Assembly: GCA_900539195.1 (NCBI GenBank)
Contig: UQBC01000001.1
Span: 1-64,000, forward strand
Length of the DNA stretch: 64,000 nucleotides
Source of the DNA: an uncultured Oscillospiraceae bacterium
GTDB lineage: Bacteria; Bacillota; Clostridia; Oscillospirales; Ruminococcaceae
Direction: 5' to 3'
Every line of letters starts with the position of its first letter. Position 1 is the stretch's first letter. The position numbers and the translations under genes are program-made. The notes under the pieces were generated by a model. The model had not been told where the DNA came from. It saw nothing but the letters and a program-made list of their open reading frames with translations, and made no database searches. Shown piece after piece: positions 42,405 through 51,449 of the stretch.

Positions 42405-43529
42405 TCAGTCAAAATGCTTATAGTTGCCGAGGAACTTGAAATACTTCATTTCCTCCTCAAGTATCGTCATAAGCCGTACTACCTCGGGGTCAAGCGCATT
42501 TCCTTCAAAGTCGAGATAGAACACCACGTCGAACGTTTCCCTCTTTATATCCTGCTTTGCCTGCGGAACGGGCGCGCTCTCTATCTTAGTGATATTAAGA
42601 CCGTACAGTGCAAAACGAATAAGCATTCTGTACAGTGAGCCTGTCGTATGCGGCAGTGACATACAGATAGAAATTATATCTGCGTCCGGCGTTATCTCAG
42701 GGTGCTTTGATATGCAGATAAAGCGTGTAGTGTTGTCAGGGTTGTCGGCTATATCACGCTTTACCGTTTCCAGTCCGTAAAGCTCGGCACATCTCTCGGA
42801 ACATATTGCAGCTATCGTGTTATCATCGCTGTTTGCGACCATTTCTGCGGCAAGAGCCGTATTTGTATAAGGCACCTGTCTTGCGTGATAATCCTTTAAA
42901 AATCCGAAGCACTGCTTTAGTGCCTGCTCGTGTGAATAAATTGTCTTTATATCCGCACCGGGCTTTGCGGCAAGGCAGTGATCTATCTTTATCTGAGTAC
43001 GCTTGCAGATATAGAAATTGTACTTTGCAAGCAGATCGTATGTCTGCCTTATATCACCTGCCGTGCTGTTTTCAATAGGCAATACGCCGTAATCCGCACT
43101 TCCGTTCTCCACCGCCTCGAACACGTCAGAAAAATCGGGATAAAAATCGATCTCAGAGTCGGGGAACAGCTTTACAGACGCTTCTTCCGTATTACTGCCC
43201 TTTGTTCCGGGGCAGGCGATTCTTACCGGCTGTGTTTTCGGACTTTCAAAGTGCGGCACGGGTGCATCGGACAATATTCTCTGCTGTAAGCACTTCGATA
43301 TATCCATTATACAGGTGAAAAGCTGACCTGCACCCTCCGCCAGATCGTCGGGCGATTTGCTCTTTATACGTTCGAGTATTTCCTGCTCACGCTTTCCCTG
43401 GAACACCTGCATATTGTTTTCTTTCTTGTACTTTGCAACTCCAACACACAGATCCATACGCTTCAAAAACAATCTCAGTATTTCATCGTCCGTAGCGTCT
43501 ATCTCTTTTCTTATCTCTTTGAGATCCAT
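42405..43529 (-). CDS. pheA: Bifunctional chorismate mutase/prephenate dehydratase
   Basis: A 374-residue P-protein that turns chorismate into phenylpyruvate for phenylalanine synthesis. Residues 1-85 are an AroQ chorismate mutase (LKEIRKEIDATDDEILRLFLKRM). Residues about 105-280 are prephenate dehydratase, including DYGVLPIENSTAGDI and NTTRFICISK. A C-terminal ACT domain for feedback inhibition (about 290-370) contains HTTGSLYRMLIRFALYGLNITKIES. ATG 43529 has GGAGA upstream and is preferred to an ATG 48 nt earlier. It lies 15 nt before ispDF on the same strand. Confidence 0.93.
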   Translation of the reverse strand: MDLKEIRKEIDATDDEILRLFLKRMDLCVGVAKYKKENNMQVFQGKREQEILERIKSKSPDDLAEGAGQLFTCIMDISKCLQQRILSDAPVPHFESPKTQPVRIACPGTKGSNTEEASVKLFPDSEIDFYPDFSDVFEAVENGSADYGVLPIENSTAGDIRQTYDLLAKYNFYICKRTQIKIDHCLAAKPGADIKTIYSHEQALKQCFGFLKDYHARQVPYTNTALAAEMVANSDDNTIAAICSERCAELYGLETVKRDIADNPDNTTRFICISKHPEITPDADIISICMSLPHTTGSLYRMLIRFALYGLNITKIESAPVPQAKQDIKRETFDVVFYLDFEGNALDPEVVRLMTILEEEMKYFKFLGNYKHFD

Positions 43530-43625
43530 TTTTACTCTCCGTTTCTTTATTTCGGCATTTTTTCCGTTATACAGCAATTGCCGCAGAGCTTTTTAAAGTC
43601 CTGCGACAATGCGTTATTTTTAATT

Positions 43626-45365
43626 TTAATCTGCCTTGGATTCAACCGCAGAAGACGAACTGTCCGCCCCCGCCTTGGCATAATATACGGTTACCGTTTC
43701 TGAATTTTCAACGTCAACCTTTTCGCCGACCTTCTTACTGCACTTGACTACATATCCTGTCTTGACGCCGTTGGTATCGCTTGTTTCCTTCTTTTCAAAC
43801 TTCACGTTTCTCTGCGACAGTATAGCGGTATACTCGTCTACCTTAAGTCCTGTATAATCAGGAAGCGCTATAGTCGACGGACCCTTGCTGACTACAAGCT
43901 TTATCTCCGTGCCTGACTTGATCTCCGTGTCCGGTTCTATGCTCTGGCTTATTACTATGCCGTTTGCAACCGTATCGTCAAACTTGTATTCGGCGTTTAT
44001 CTTGACAAAATTATATGTATCCTGTATAGACGTGAACAGTGCACCTGTAAACGTCGGGCAACCGTACACGATCTCCGGTGCGGCATCAGAGGACACCGTT
44101 GTTGAAGCTGTAGTTGTTTCGGCAACACTTGAAGAAGCTGTGCTTTCGGGTGCGGAATAATAGTTCGGGTCATATGACGTATCTGAATTGTTGTCAGTCA
44201 TCGCAAGCACCGCAATAGCGATACCGAATCCGATTATTATAACTCCGCATACGATTATGGTCGCAATTATCGCAACTTTGTTGTTCTGCTTTTTCTTCTT
44301 GCCCTTTGCGTTCTTCTGTGCAGGCGTCTTTTCCGGCTCTTCCGTAACCTCGACTCGCTTTATGCGCTGAACGGGGCGTACCGGCTCCTGCTCCGCCGTA
44401 TTGAACTTAGGCTGTTCAAACAGCTTTACAACAAGCTCCGTTATAGTCTGTATACGGTTTGAAGTGTTGAGCTTCAGACCGTTCATTATAACCTTTGAAA
44501 CGTGGCTCGGCACATTTCTGTTTATAACCATAGGTTCGGGACAATTATCGTTACCCAGTCTTGAGATGGATTCTGTCGGCGCACAGCCTGTCAGTACCCT
44601 GTACAGAGTAGCGGATATGCCGTATACATCTGTCCATGTGCCCTGCCACTCGGCGGAAGAATACTGTTCGGGGGCAGAATATCCGGGGTACATCTCGCAG
44701 GCGATCTCGGTGCCTGTGGTTCTTCCCGCACTTATCTGGAAATCTATGAGCTTAAGTTCATTCTTCTCCGTTACAAGTATTGTCTGCGGACTGATTCCTC
44801 TGTGGATTATCCCTGCCGAATGCACAAGGCTGAGCGTAGTCAGTATCGGAGGGAAAAGCTCCTTTACCCTGTCCCATGTAAGCTCGCCCGAGCAGTTGGC
44901 AAGATAATTTTTCAGCGTTATGCCATTGATAAACTCGAATATTACATACGCCGTGTTGTTCTGCGGGAAAATATCGAGCACCGTCTGTATGTGCGTCATT
45001 GAACGTGCCTTGAGCAACGCTTTGTTAAGCTCTACAAACTCCGACATATACGTCTTGTAAAGCGGAAGCTGGTTAGGGTCTACCACTATCTGAGGATCGC
45101 CCTTCTTGCGCGAGCACAGTGTATCCGGCATATATTCCTTAATTGTGACTTTTGTACCCGTTACCTTGTCAAAGCCGATATATGTAGCGCCCTCGCCGTT
45201 GTAGCTGAGCAGCTTTCCTGCGATATAGCGGTCGTTGAGCACCGTCCCCGGTGCAAGATATGACGGCAGATAAGGCGCGTCATTGCTGTAGCCGCACTTC
45301 TCGCACGGTCCGTCGCTCTCTTTCTCGTTCATACAGCCTAAGCACAGTCTGTTTATCTCTGTCAT
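43626..45365 (-). CDS. PASTA-domain kinase with degenerate active site
   Basis: A 579-residue membrane protein. Residues 8-25 are a CxxC...CxxC zinc ribbon, about 45-315 a Ser/Thr kinase fold, 364-389 a membrane helix, then two PASTA repeats (about 435-500 and 505-565) outside the cell. The family binds peptidoglycan fragments through PASTA and signals inward. The catalytic loop reads IIHRGISPQTILV: the usual HRD Asp is Gly190 and the metal-binding Asn is Thr195. DFG is DFQ (Asp208 kept), Lys76 is present and the Gly loop is GEGATYIG. It is probably a pseudokinase, or has much reduced activity. No PP2C phosphatase gene is adjacent. Nothing was recognised in 45366-45588. Confidence 0.82.
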   Translation of the reverse strand: MTEINRLCLGCMNEKESDGPCEKCGYSNDAPYLPSYLAPGTVLNDRYIAGKLLSYNGEGATYIGFDKVTGTKVTIKEYMPDTLCSRKKGDPQIVVDPNQLPLYKTYMSEFVELNKALLKARSMTHIQTVLDIFPQNNTAYVIFEFINGITLKNYLANCSGELTWDRVKELFPPILTTLSLVHSAGIIHRGISPQTILVTEKNELKLIDFQISAGRTTGTEIACEMYPGYSAPEQYSSAEWQGTWTDVYGISATLYRVLTGCAPTESISRLGNDNCPEPMVINRNVPSHVSKVIMNGLKLNTSNRIQTITELVVKLFEQPKFNTAEQEPVRPVQRIKRVEVTEEPEKTPAQKNAKGKKKKQNNKVAIIATIIVCGVIIIGFGIAIAVLAMTDNNSDTSYDPNYYSAPESTASSSVAETTTASTTVSSDAAPEIVYGCPTFTGALFTSIQDTYNFVKINAEYKFDDTVANGIVISQSIEPDTEIKSGTEIKLVVSKGPSTIALPDYTGLKVDEYTAILSQRNVKFEKKETSDTNGVKTGYVVKCSKKVGEKVDVENSETVTVYYAKAGADSSSSAVESKAD

Positions 45366-45588
45366 TCAGACATTCCTTTCAAAAGAGGATCTTCTCCTCG
45401 CAAAGTTTTATGTATAACCGCCGTCTTCCGGCGATAATTATCTATAATTCAGCTACTATATAATAACTTAAAAACCGCTCGATGTCAACGGTTTCGGGCG
45501 ATTTGTAATAATATTGTAACTTTTTAAAAAAAATCGGTGTTAATTTAAATAATATTGGTATTTCTTTCTATAAAATATTTTGTGGAAG

Positions 45589-45617
45589 TTGACAAAGCAC
45601 TGCCACAGGGTTATACT
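45589..45617 (+). promoter_or_regulatory. Promoter of 105-residue protein gene
   Basis: TTGACA (45589-45594), 17 bp, then TATACT (45612-45617). Confidence 0.75.
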
Positions 45618-45649
45618 TGAATAAAAAAATCTGTGTATAAGGTGATATT

Positions 45650-45967
45650 ATGTTCGGTAAAAACAAACGACCCAAAGATACAATGTCGGTAAAGGATATG
45701 ACGCGGCTCGACAAACGACCGCTGAAATACGTTACCATGCGCGACCCCGATACATATAAGGAGATACGTCTGGGCGAAAACGGCGCGGTGAACATTATGG
45801 ACGGCGATTTTGTGCTTGTCTGCCTCGGCAAGGACGTAATGCGTTGTGACCTGTCGGAGGTGCGTGTAGGCGAGCTTATGAACCTGTCGGGCATAACGGT
45901 CAAGGGCATTGATAAAGGAACAGGTAAAGAAATGTCTGTAATAGCTTACTTTGCGGATAAATTCTGA
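45650..45967 (+). CDS. Uncharacterised 105-residue soluble protein
   Basis: A small charged protein without signal or membrane helix. The N-terminus is very basic (FGKNKRPKD), followed by a compact beta-rich body (YKEIRLGENGAVNIMDGDFVLVCLGKDVMRCDL) and a second short region ending SVIAYFADKF. AAGGTG precedes ATG 45650. It is monocistronic behind a good promoter and divergent from the PASTA kinase gene. No family was recognised. Confidence 0.7.
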   Translation: MFGKNKRPKDTMSVKDMTRLDKRPLKYVTMRDPDTYKEIRLGENGAVNIMDGDFVLVCLGKDVMRCDLSEVRVGELMNLSGITVKGIDKGTGKEMSVIAYFADKF

Positions 45968-46069
45968 TAGCGAAAACTGATTTTGTTAATTACGGCCAAT
46001 TTACAAAGTACAATTTTGTGAATACTTCATAAAACATCATATTTCTTATCGGATAATATAAAATCTCTG

Positions 46070-46098
46070 TTGACATCGCATTTTTGTTGTGATATGCT
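46070..46098 (+). promoter_or_regulatory. Promoter of ABC permease/ATPase operon
   Basis: TTGACA (46070-46075), 17 bp, then TATGCT (46093-46098). Confidence 0.7.
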
Positions 46099-46202
46099 TT
46101 AAATAGCATTAAACATATATGTTATCGCAAAGTATCCCATTATAAATTATCAGTTAAAAAGTTCAATTTTCTTTCGATTATAATTTTTCAACGAGGTAAA
46201 AT

Positions 46203-48920
46203 ATGTCCTGTAATTTCTATATTCTCTGCAAATACTGGAGAAAACATCTACGCACCGCTTTTGCACTTCTGTTTTCCGGACTGCTGCTTACCGCGATCAT
46301 CACCACGGTTTTTCTTTTCATTCGTGAAGGAATCAATCAGGAGGTTGAATCATGGTATGACAGCTCCGGAAAATATGATCTTATTCTTAGCGTTTCCGAT
46401 GATTTAAAAAGCGAGCTGATCCCTGCCGACGCAGACTGTATACACGAAACCGTAACCGTACCGGGAAAAGTCGATTTTTACGGTAACGAATGTGTCTACG
46501 GCTATACTACAGAAATGGGCTACAATTTACTGCACATTCCTATGGTAAGCGGTTCGTTGCCTGTTTCGGAAAATGAAGCCGCAGTTGCACAGTCACTCCT
46601 TAAAAGTGTCGGTTATCTCGGAAAAAGCGGCGACAGCATAACAATAAACGGCAGGCAATATATTCTTAAAGGCATTATCGGAGAAGACTATTATAGAAGA
46701 GCGCTGTGTGAAAACGTCGAATATTTAGAAGGTCACGGGGTAGCGCCTGAGCCTCTTCCCCTTATATATGTCGGAAAGCCGTCAGACGCTCCTGCGGCAA
46801 GCTACACTGTTGATCTGTACGCAGGCGAAGGCGTTACAGTATGCGACGAAGAAGATCATCATTACATTTTTGGCATTTCCGACAGGGAATTTGTTACAAA
46901 GCTTGAAGAAAGCTATCCCCCGGGAAGTGATAATGATGCCAGTCTGCATTATTTTTCAAACTACCACGGAAAAGATATTGCGAGTAAACAGCATATTACC
47001 AACGCTAATACATTATGGCTGATCATCATGTCGTCTATTTGCGCATTGATCGCTGTATTGTCTTTTATCTGTATGCTCAATATAGTTTTCAAAGAGCGTG
47101 AAAATACCGACCGTCTTCTGCATAACATAGGCTTTTCAAAATCAAAAAGCGTTATTATGTACGCAACAGAAGCCGTTATGCTTTTTATAGTCCAGACGGC
47201 ACTCGGAATAGCTCTCGGCATACTGTTTTATATTCTTATATTCTCAGTCCGTGTCGAATTTATGGGTATGAAGCCATACGGCGGCTTTACGACCGACCCC
47301 ATCGTTCTCGGTGCAACTGCCGAGCCTATTGTAATTGCCGTTATATTCTCGGCGATCACAATTGCTCTGGGATATCTTGTGTTTACGCCTGTCGTACTTT
47401 CGTCCAAAAAGCAAAAGAAAAAATTACTTCCTTGCTCGGGCTCGGCAGGCAGTATGATCTCACGCGCTCTCAGCAGTAAAGGCATAACTCTTATACAGAC
47501 TGTTGCACTGTCGCTGATAGTGTTCGGAACTACTCTCGGCTATATGCGATACACCCGTGACGGAAAGGAATGTCATAACTATCTTTATTTTGACTTTCCG
47601 CCCGTTTATTATGCCGGTTGGCTTGACATGGAGGAGTACGGGATAGCCGATTATCTGAACTGCGATCCTATAGGAGTAATCTCACTCGGCGCAGAGGAGA
47701 ACCACAGCCTTAAAATAGCGGATTTCAATTATTCCGTCGGTTTATCCGACAAGGACACTGAAAATTTCCCCGATGCTTTATCATTCGGCTATATCGGAAA
47801 TACCTTTGCCGTGTGCGACAGTGAAACCTTCGCCTACAACGACAACCGTGAAACAAAAATACAGATAGATGACAGTATAAAAGATAGCATTACGGCGGCT
47901 TCGGACGAACAATACAAGAGCTTTTTAGGCTCGGACGGTATCGGCGATAAATACTGCTACAACATTCCGATAAGACTTGCCGATGAAAAAACACTGGAAG
48001 CGCTTTCTTCATGTATTTCCGGCGGTATGCCCGACATTTCCGCACTTAACAGCGGAGAACAGATCATTCTGGTGCGTGACTATGACCGCAACGTCTATAA
48101 GGAAGGCGACAGCATTGAGATAATGGCGCTCAGCGCAAACGACACAGGCTACGGTATCGGTAAGGTAACAGAACACACCTTTAAGATCGGTGCAACGCTC
48201 ACGCTCGACGGTTTGACGGATAAAACGCTTGATTATCTTCTTGATTTCGGTTTCAGGGATCAGAGCAACAGCGGATATTTCCTGCTGACCACCGCCGCAG
48301 GCGCGGCTTCCTCCGGCTTCCCCGGAGCTGTGTACAGCAGCGTTTATTCACCGACCGATATTGACGGCGGACTTGTTCCTACAACTGCCGGTATGACCCG
48401 CAACAATTTAAGCGAGCTGAAAATGCAGAGCTTTATAGACAAATTCAAACGATTATCGGGAACAGCCGCAACAATTGTTATAATGTCACTTCTCGGCTTT
48501 GCGGCTTATTTCAGCTGTATCGGGCTTAAAATCAGAATGAGGTCTTACGAAATATCCGTGCTTCGTGCATTAGGAACGCCGCTTTCACGGATACGAAGAA
48601 AGCTGTTTATCTCAAACCTCAGAATACCGATCATATCAACCGTTATCGCGGGGCTTGCCGCTTACGGAGTAGAGCTATTTACAGGCATGATGTATGACAA
48701 GGTCGTTTATCTGAAAGAGTCCGCTCAGGACGATATAGCTTCGGATATTATAAATTACTGTTTTCTCAGTGATGTACCCTGGACTGTCCCGCTTATAAAG
48801 CCGCTTGTTATAATTTTTATCGTCCTCTCGATAATAACGGTTATACTCACTTTACTTTCAACAAAAAAATTCACATCTGAAATATCTGTTCAATTGAACG
48901 AGGAAAGGAAAAGACGATGA
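46203..48920 (+). CDS. FtsX/MacB-like ABC transporter permease
   Basis: A 905-residue permease. One N-terminal helix (about 18-40) is followed by an outer domain to about 265, a group of three helices (about 275-400), a second large outer domain, and three more helices at about 755-895. These are two FtsX-type membrane modules. AGGT precedes ATG 46203 and the stop overlaps the ATPase start (ATGA). Such systems pump lipids or peptides, or act as mechanotransmission devices, and often give resistance to antimicrobial peptides. No two-component partner is adjacent. Confidence 0.82.
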   Translation: MSCNFYILCKYWRKHLRTAFALLFSGLLLTAIITTVFLFIREGINQEVESWYDSSGKYDLILSVSDDLKSELIPADADCIHETVTVPGKVDFYGNECVYGYTTEMGYNLLHIPMVSGSLPVSENEAAVAQSLLKSVGYLGKSGDSITINGRQYILKGIIGEDYYRRALCENVEYLEGHGVAPEPLPLIYVGKPSDAPAASYTVDLYAGEGVTVCDEEDHHYIFGISDREFVTKLEESYPPGSDNDASLHYFSNYHGKDIASKQHITNANTLWLIIMSSICALIAVLSFICMLNIVFKERENTDRLLHNIGFSKSKSVIMYATEAVMLFIVQTALGIALGILFYILIFSVRVEFMGMKPYGGFTTDPIVLGATAEPIVIAVIFSAITIALGYLVFTPVVLSSKKQKKKLLPCSGSAGSMISRALSSKGITLIQTVALSLIVFGTTLGYMRYTRDGKECHNYLYFDFPPVYYAGWLDMEEYGIADYLNCDPIGVISLGAEENHSLKIADFNYSVGLSDKDTENFPDALSFGYIGNTFAVCDSETFAYNDNRETKIQIDDSIKDSITAASDEQYKSFLGSDGIGDKYCYNIPIRLADEKTLEALSSCISGGMPDISALNSGEQIILVRDYDRNVYKEGDSIEIMALSANDTGYGIGKVTEHTFKIGATLTLDGLTDKTLDYLLDFGFRDQSNSGYFLLTTAAGAASSGFPGAVYSSVYSPTDIDGGLVPTTAGMTRNNLSELKMQSFIDKFKRLSGTAATIVIMSLLGFAAYFSCIGLKIRMRSYEISVLRALGTPLSRIRRKLFISNLRIPIISTVIAGLAAYGVELFTGMMYDKVVYLKESAQDDIASDIINYCFLSDVPWTVPLIKPLVIIFIVLSIITVILTLLSTKKFTSEISVQLNEERKRR

Positions 48921-49570
48921 TCAAAACAACAGGGCTTACCCGTATATACGGTAAAGGCGAAAACGCCGTAGCCGCCATAAACAACCTTGATATCCGCATA
49001 GATGACGGAGAGCTTGTCGCAATAACAGGTAAAAGCGGAAGCGGAAAAACCACTCTGCTCAATGTACTGGGCGGACTGGATAAAGCAACAGACGGCAGCG
49101 TTTTCTATGACGATACCGACATAACAAAACTCGCAGATACAGCACTGGCGGATTTCAGATTGAACAAGATCGGCTTTGTGTTCCAGTTTTACGATCTGAT
49201 ACCGGAGCTTACCGCAAAAGAAAACATACTTCTTCCGTCAAAGCTCGCCAAAAAGGGCAAAACCGATATATCGGATACCGTAAAAAAGCTGGGTGTTGAA
49301 AGCCTGCTCGGCAGATACCCGTCAGAGCTTTCCGGCGGTCAGCAACAGCGTGTAGCCATTGCAAGAGCTCTTGTCAACAACCCCTCGGTCCTTCTTTGTG
49401 ATGAACCTACAGGCAACCTTGACGTTGCGACAGGAAACGATGTTCTTTCTCTTCTCATTGACCTCAACCGCAACGACAACCGCACAATAGTCATTGTAAC
49501 ACACGATAATCAGCTTGCCGAAAAATGCGACCGCATCATCCGCATTTCAGACGGTAAAATCGCAGATTAA
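48917..49570 (+). CDS. ABC transporter ATPase (LolD/MacB type)
   Basis: A 217-residue nucleotide-binding subunit that powers the preceding permease. It has Walker A GKSGSGKTT (about 36-44), signature LSGGQQQRVAIARAL, Walker B VLLCDEPTGNLD and switch His in IVTHD. It is coupled to the permease by a 4-nt overlap and ends in a terminator shared with the converging trpS gene. Confidence 0.93.
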   Translation: MIKTTGLTRIYGKGENAVAAINNLDIRIDDGELVAITGKSGSGKTTLLNVLGGLDKATDGSVFYDDTDITKLADTALADFRLNKIGFVFQFYDLIPELTAKENILLPSKLAKKGKTDISDTVKKLGVESLLGRYPSELSGGQQQRVAIARALVNNPSVLLCDEPTGNLDVATGNDVLSLLIDLNRNDNRTIVIVTHDNQLAEKCDRIIRISDGKIAD

Positions 49571-49572
49571 TA

Positions 49573-49609
49573 AACAGCCGTATTTGCTCATAAAACAAAT
49601 ACGGCTGTT
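49573..49609. terminator. Bidirectional terminator between ABC ATPase and trpS
   Basis: A perfect 14-bp stem AACAGCCGTATTTG (49573-49586) with 49596-49609, then ATTATAT. Confidence 0.8.
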
Positions 49610-49631
49610 ATTATATCCATTTATTCACGCC

Positions 49632-50675
49632 TTAACCGAAATAATCGATCTTCATAGCCTTCTTGACCTCGCTCATAGTCTGAGCGGCACACCGGCGTGC
49701 CTTTTCGGTACCCTTCTTCAGCACATCGTAAACGTAGTCCATATTCTTCGCAAGCTCCTCACGGCGCAGTCTTATCGGCTCAAGTTCCTCCTGCATTACA
49801 TTGTTGAGGAACTTCTTTATCTTCATATCGCCAAGACCGCCACGCTTATAATGCTCTTTCAGCTCGTCAAGGTTCTTGTAATCGGGCAGATAACGTTCAA
49901 AATGCTCGTCTGTGCAGAATGCATCAAGATAGGTAAACACCGTGTTGCCCTCGATATGACCGGGGTCTGATACCTGTATATGAAGCGGATCGGTAAACAT
50001 ACTCATTATCTTTGTCTTGATGTCTGCGGGACTATCCGCAAGGTAAATGCAGTTGCCCAGCGACTTGCTCATCTTCGCCTTGCCGTCAGTGCCGGGCAGA
50101 CGCATACAAGCCTCGTTTTCGGGAAGTAATATTTCCGGCTCAACAAGCACAGGCTCATAGATGGAGTTGAACTTGTGGACTATCTCCTTCGCCTGTTCGA
50201 GCATAGGCAGCTGATCCTCGCCTACCGGTACTGTCGTAGCCTTGAAGGCTGTAATATCGGCGGTCTGGCTTATCGGATAGCATAAGAAGCCTGCGGGTAT
50301 GCTTGCTTCAAAATTTCTCATCGTAATTTCCGCTTTTACGGTAGGATTACGCTGTAATCTTGATACTGTAACAAGGTTCATATAGTAGAATGTAAGCTCG
50401 GTAAGCTCAGGTATCATCGACTGAATGAATATCGTTGACTTTTCGGGGTCAAGTCCTGCCGCCATATAGTCAAGCGCTACCTCGCCTATGTTACTGCGTA
50501 CCTTTTCGGGATTGTCGAAGTTATCGGTCAGTGCCTGTGCGTCTGCGATCATGATGTATATTTCGTCAAAATCGCCCGTGTTCTGTAACTGCACTCTGCG
50601 TCTGAGCGAGCCTACATAGTGACCTATGTGAAGTCTGCCTGTGGGTCTGTCACCCGTTAAAATAATCTTGCTCAT
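49632..50675 (-). CDS. trpS: Tryptophan-tRNA ligase
   Basis: A 347-residue class I aminoacyl-tRNA synthetase that charges tRNA-Trp. It has the signature HIGH in [12 protein letters not shown] and KMSKS in [14 protein letters not shown] 50675 with GAGGT upstream is chosen; the frame continues upstream into the T-box leader without a ribosome site. It is controlled by a T-box leader with a tryptophan codon (see 50712-50946). Confidence 0.94.
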   Translation of the reverse strand: MSKIILTGDRPTGRLHIGHYVGSLRRRVQLQNTGDFDEIYIMIADAQALTDNFDNPEKVRSNIGEVALDYMAAGLDPEKSTIFIQSMIPELTELTFYYMNLVTVSRLQRNPTVKAEITMRNFEASIPAGFLCYPISQTADITAFKATTVPVGEDQLPMLEQAKEIVHKFNSIYEPVLVEPEILLPENEACMRLPGTDGKAKMSKSLGNCIYLADSPADIKTKIMSMFTDPLHIQVSDPGHIEGNTVFTYLDAFCTDEHFERYLPDYKNLDELKEHYKRGGLGDMKIKKFLNNVMQEELEPIRLRREELAKNMDYVYDVLKKGTEKARRCAAQTMSEVKKAMKIDYFG

Positions 50676-50711
50676 AATATTTACCTCATTTTTATACGGC
50701 TTAATAAAAAA

Positions 50712-50946
50712 GCTCCCGTTCCGAATAAGGAACAGAAGCCGTATCTGCAAGCCACCTTATTGTTACGCACATAAAAATGCGCTCTCTGTGTAACGGTCAG
50801 AGCCTTCCGTCAGAAACTACTCACTTATCGCTTTCGGTCTGCCCTCGCAAGTCCATTCGTATCGGATAAATACACCGCTTTTCAGCTAATGCGGCTCTCT
50901 GTAGTATCTCTGCCGATATTACTACTCTCGGTCAACGGTTTGATAT
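50712..50946 (-). promoter_or_regulatory. T-box leader of trpS
   Basis: About 235 nt of leader. Stem I carries AGAGAG (50895-50900) next to a CCGC/GCGG hairpin. The likely specifier is UGG (50853-50855), the Trp codon. The T-box sequence AAGGUGGC (50751-50758) offers UGGC to pair with the NCCA end of tRNA-Trp, whose discriminator base is G. It ends in an 11-bp terminator (50712-50722 with 50729-50739) and six T. Uncharged tRNA-Trp would favour read-through. The T-box core deviates from the usual GGGUGGNACCGCG. Confidence 0.8.
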
Positions 50947-50952
50947 AGGTTT

Positions 50953-50981
50953 AGTATATCACCTTTTCCCACCGTTGTCAA
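50953..50981 (-). promoter_or_regulatory. Promoter of trpS T-box transcript
   Basis: On the minus strand, TTGACA (50976-50981), 17 bp, then TATACT (50953-50958). Confidence 0.82.
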
Positions 50982-50984
50982 GCA

Positions 50985-51018
50985 CGGCGAGCGGCAATGT
51001 GCCGCCTCAAATTCGCCG
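50985..51018 (-). repeat. Interspersed palindromic repeat, copy A
   Basis: Nested hairpin: CGGCGA pairs with TCGCCG around GCGGCA-atg-TGCCGC. In reverse orientation it matches copies at 51305-51339 and 54234-54267. Abuts the trpS promoter. Confidence 0.65.
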
Positions 51019-51151
51019 TTCCGATTGTCAGCGATATGAGCAACCTCCGTTACCGGCGGCAACATTACGCAACTGCGTATTTATCACTCTAATAACATCA
51101 CAGCTTCCACCGCCCTCGTACTATCACTCACCCCGCACTATCACAACTTGC

Positions 51152-51173
51152 CTCCCCTCGAAAAAGGGGAGGT
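51152..51173. other. CCTCCCCT/AGGGGAGG hairpin
   Basis: A perfect 8-bp stem (51152-51159 with 51166-51173) in a gene-free interval of about 380 bp (51019-51396) with low coding signal. It is probably part of a repeat-derived segment bounded by copies A and B. Confidence 0.5.
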
Positions 51174-51304
51174 GGATTGACGGCAAGGCACAAACTGTTG
51201 CTTTGTTGCGTTTTACTTGCGATACCCCTGCCTTTTTTAATTTGCCAAACTTATCTGCCGTCAAGACGGAGGGATTGCACTCCGTCAGCACAATTATTTT
51301 AATA

Positions 51305-51339
51305 GGCGGAACTTGGAGCGGCTCACAGCCACACCGCCG
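51305..51339 (+). repeat. Interspersed palindromic repeat, copy B
   Basis: Shares GGCGGAA-TTG-AGCGGC and the closing CCGCCG with copies A and C, with several substitutions. Confidence 0.6.
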
Positions 51340-51396
51340 TTTTTATCTCCTCCATTATACCATAACAGCAAGCTTAACATTCTCTTCGTTGTATAA

Positions 51397-51431
51397 AAAA
51401 CGGACATCGGTAAAATGCCGATGCCCGTTTT
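51397..51431 (-). terminator. Terminator of CHAP/FN3 protein gene
   Basis: Stem AAAACGG-a-CATCGG (51397-51410) with 51418-51431, one mismatch; T-run on the minus strand. Confidence 0.8.
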
Positions 51432-51449
51432 TATATTCAGTTTAACCGC

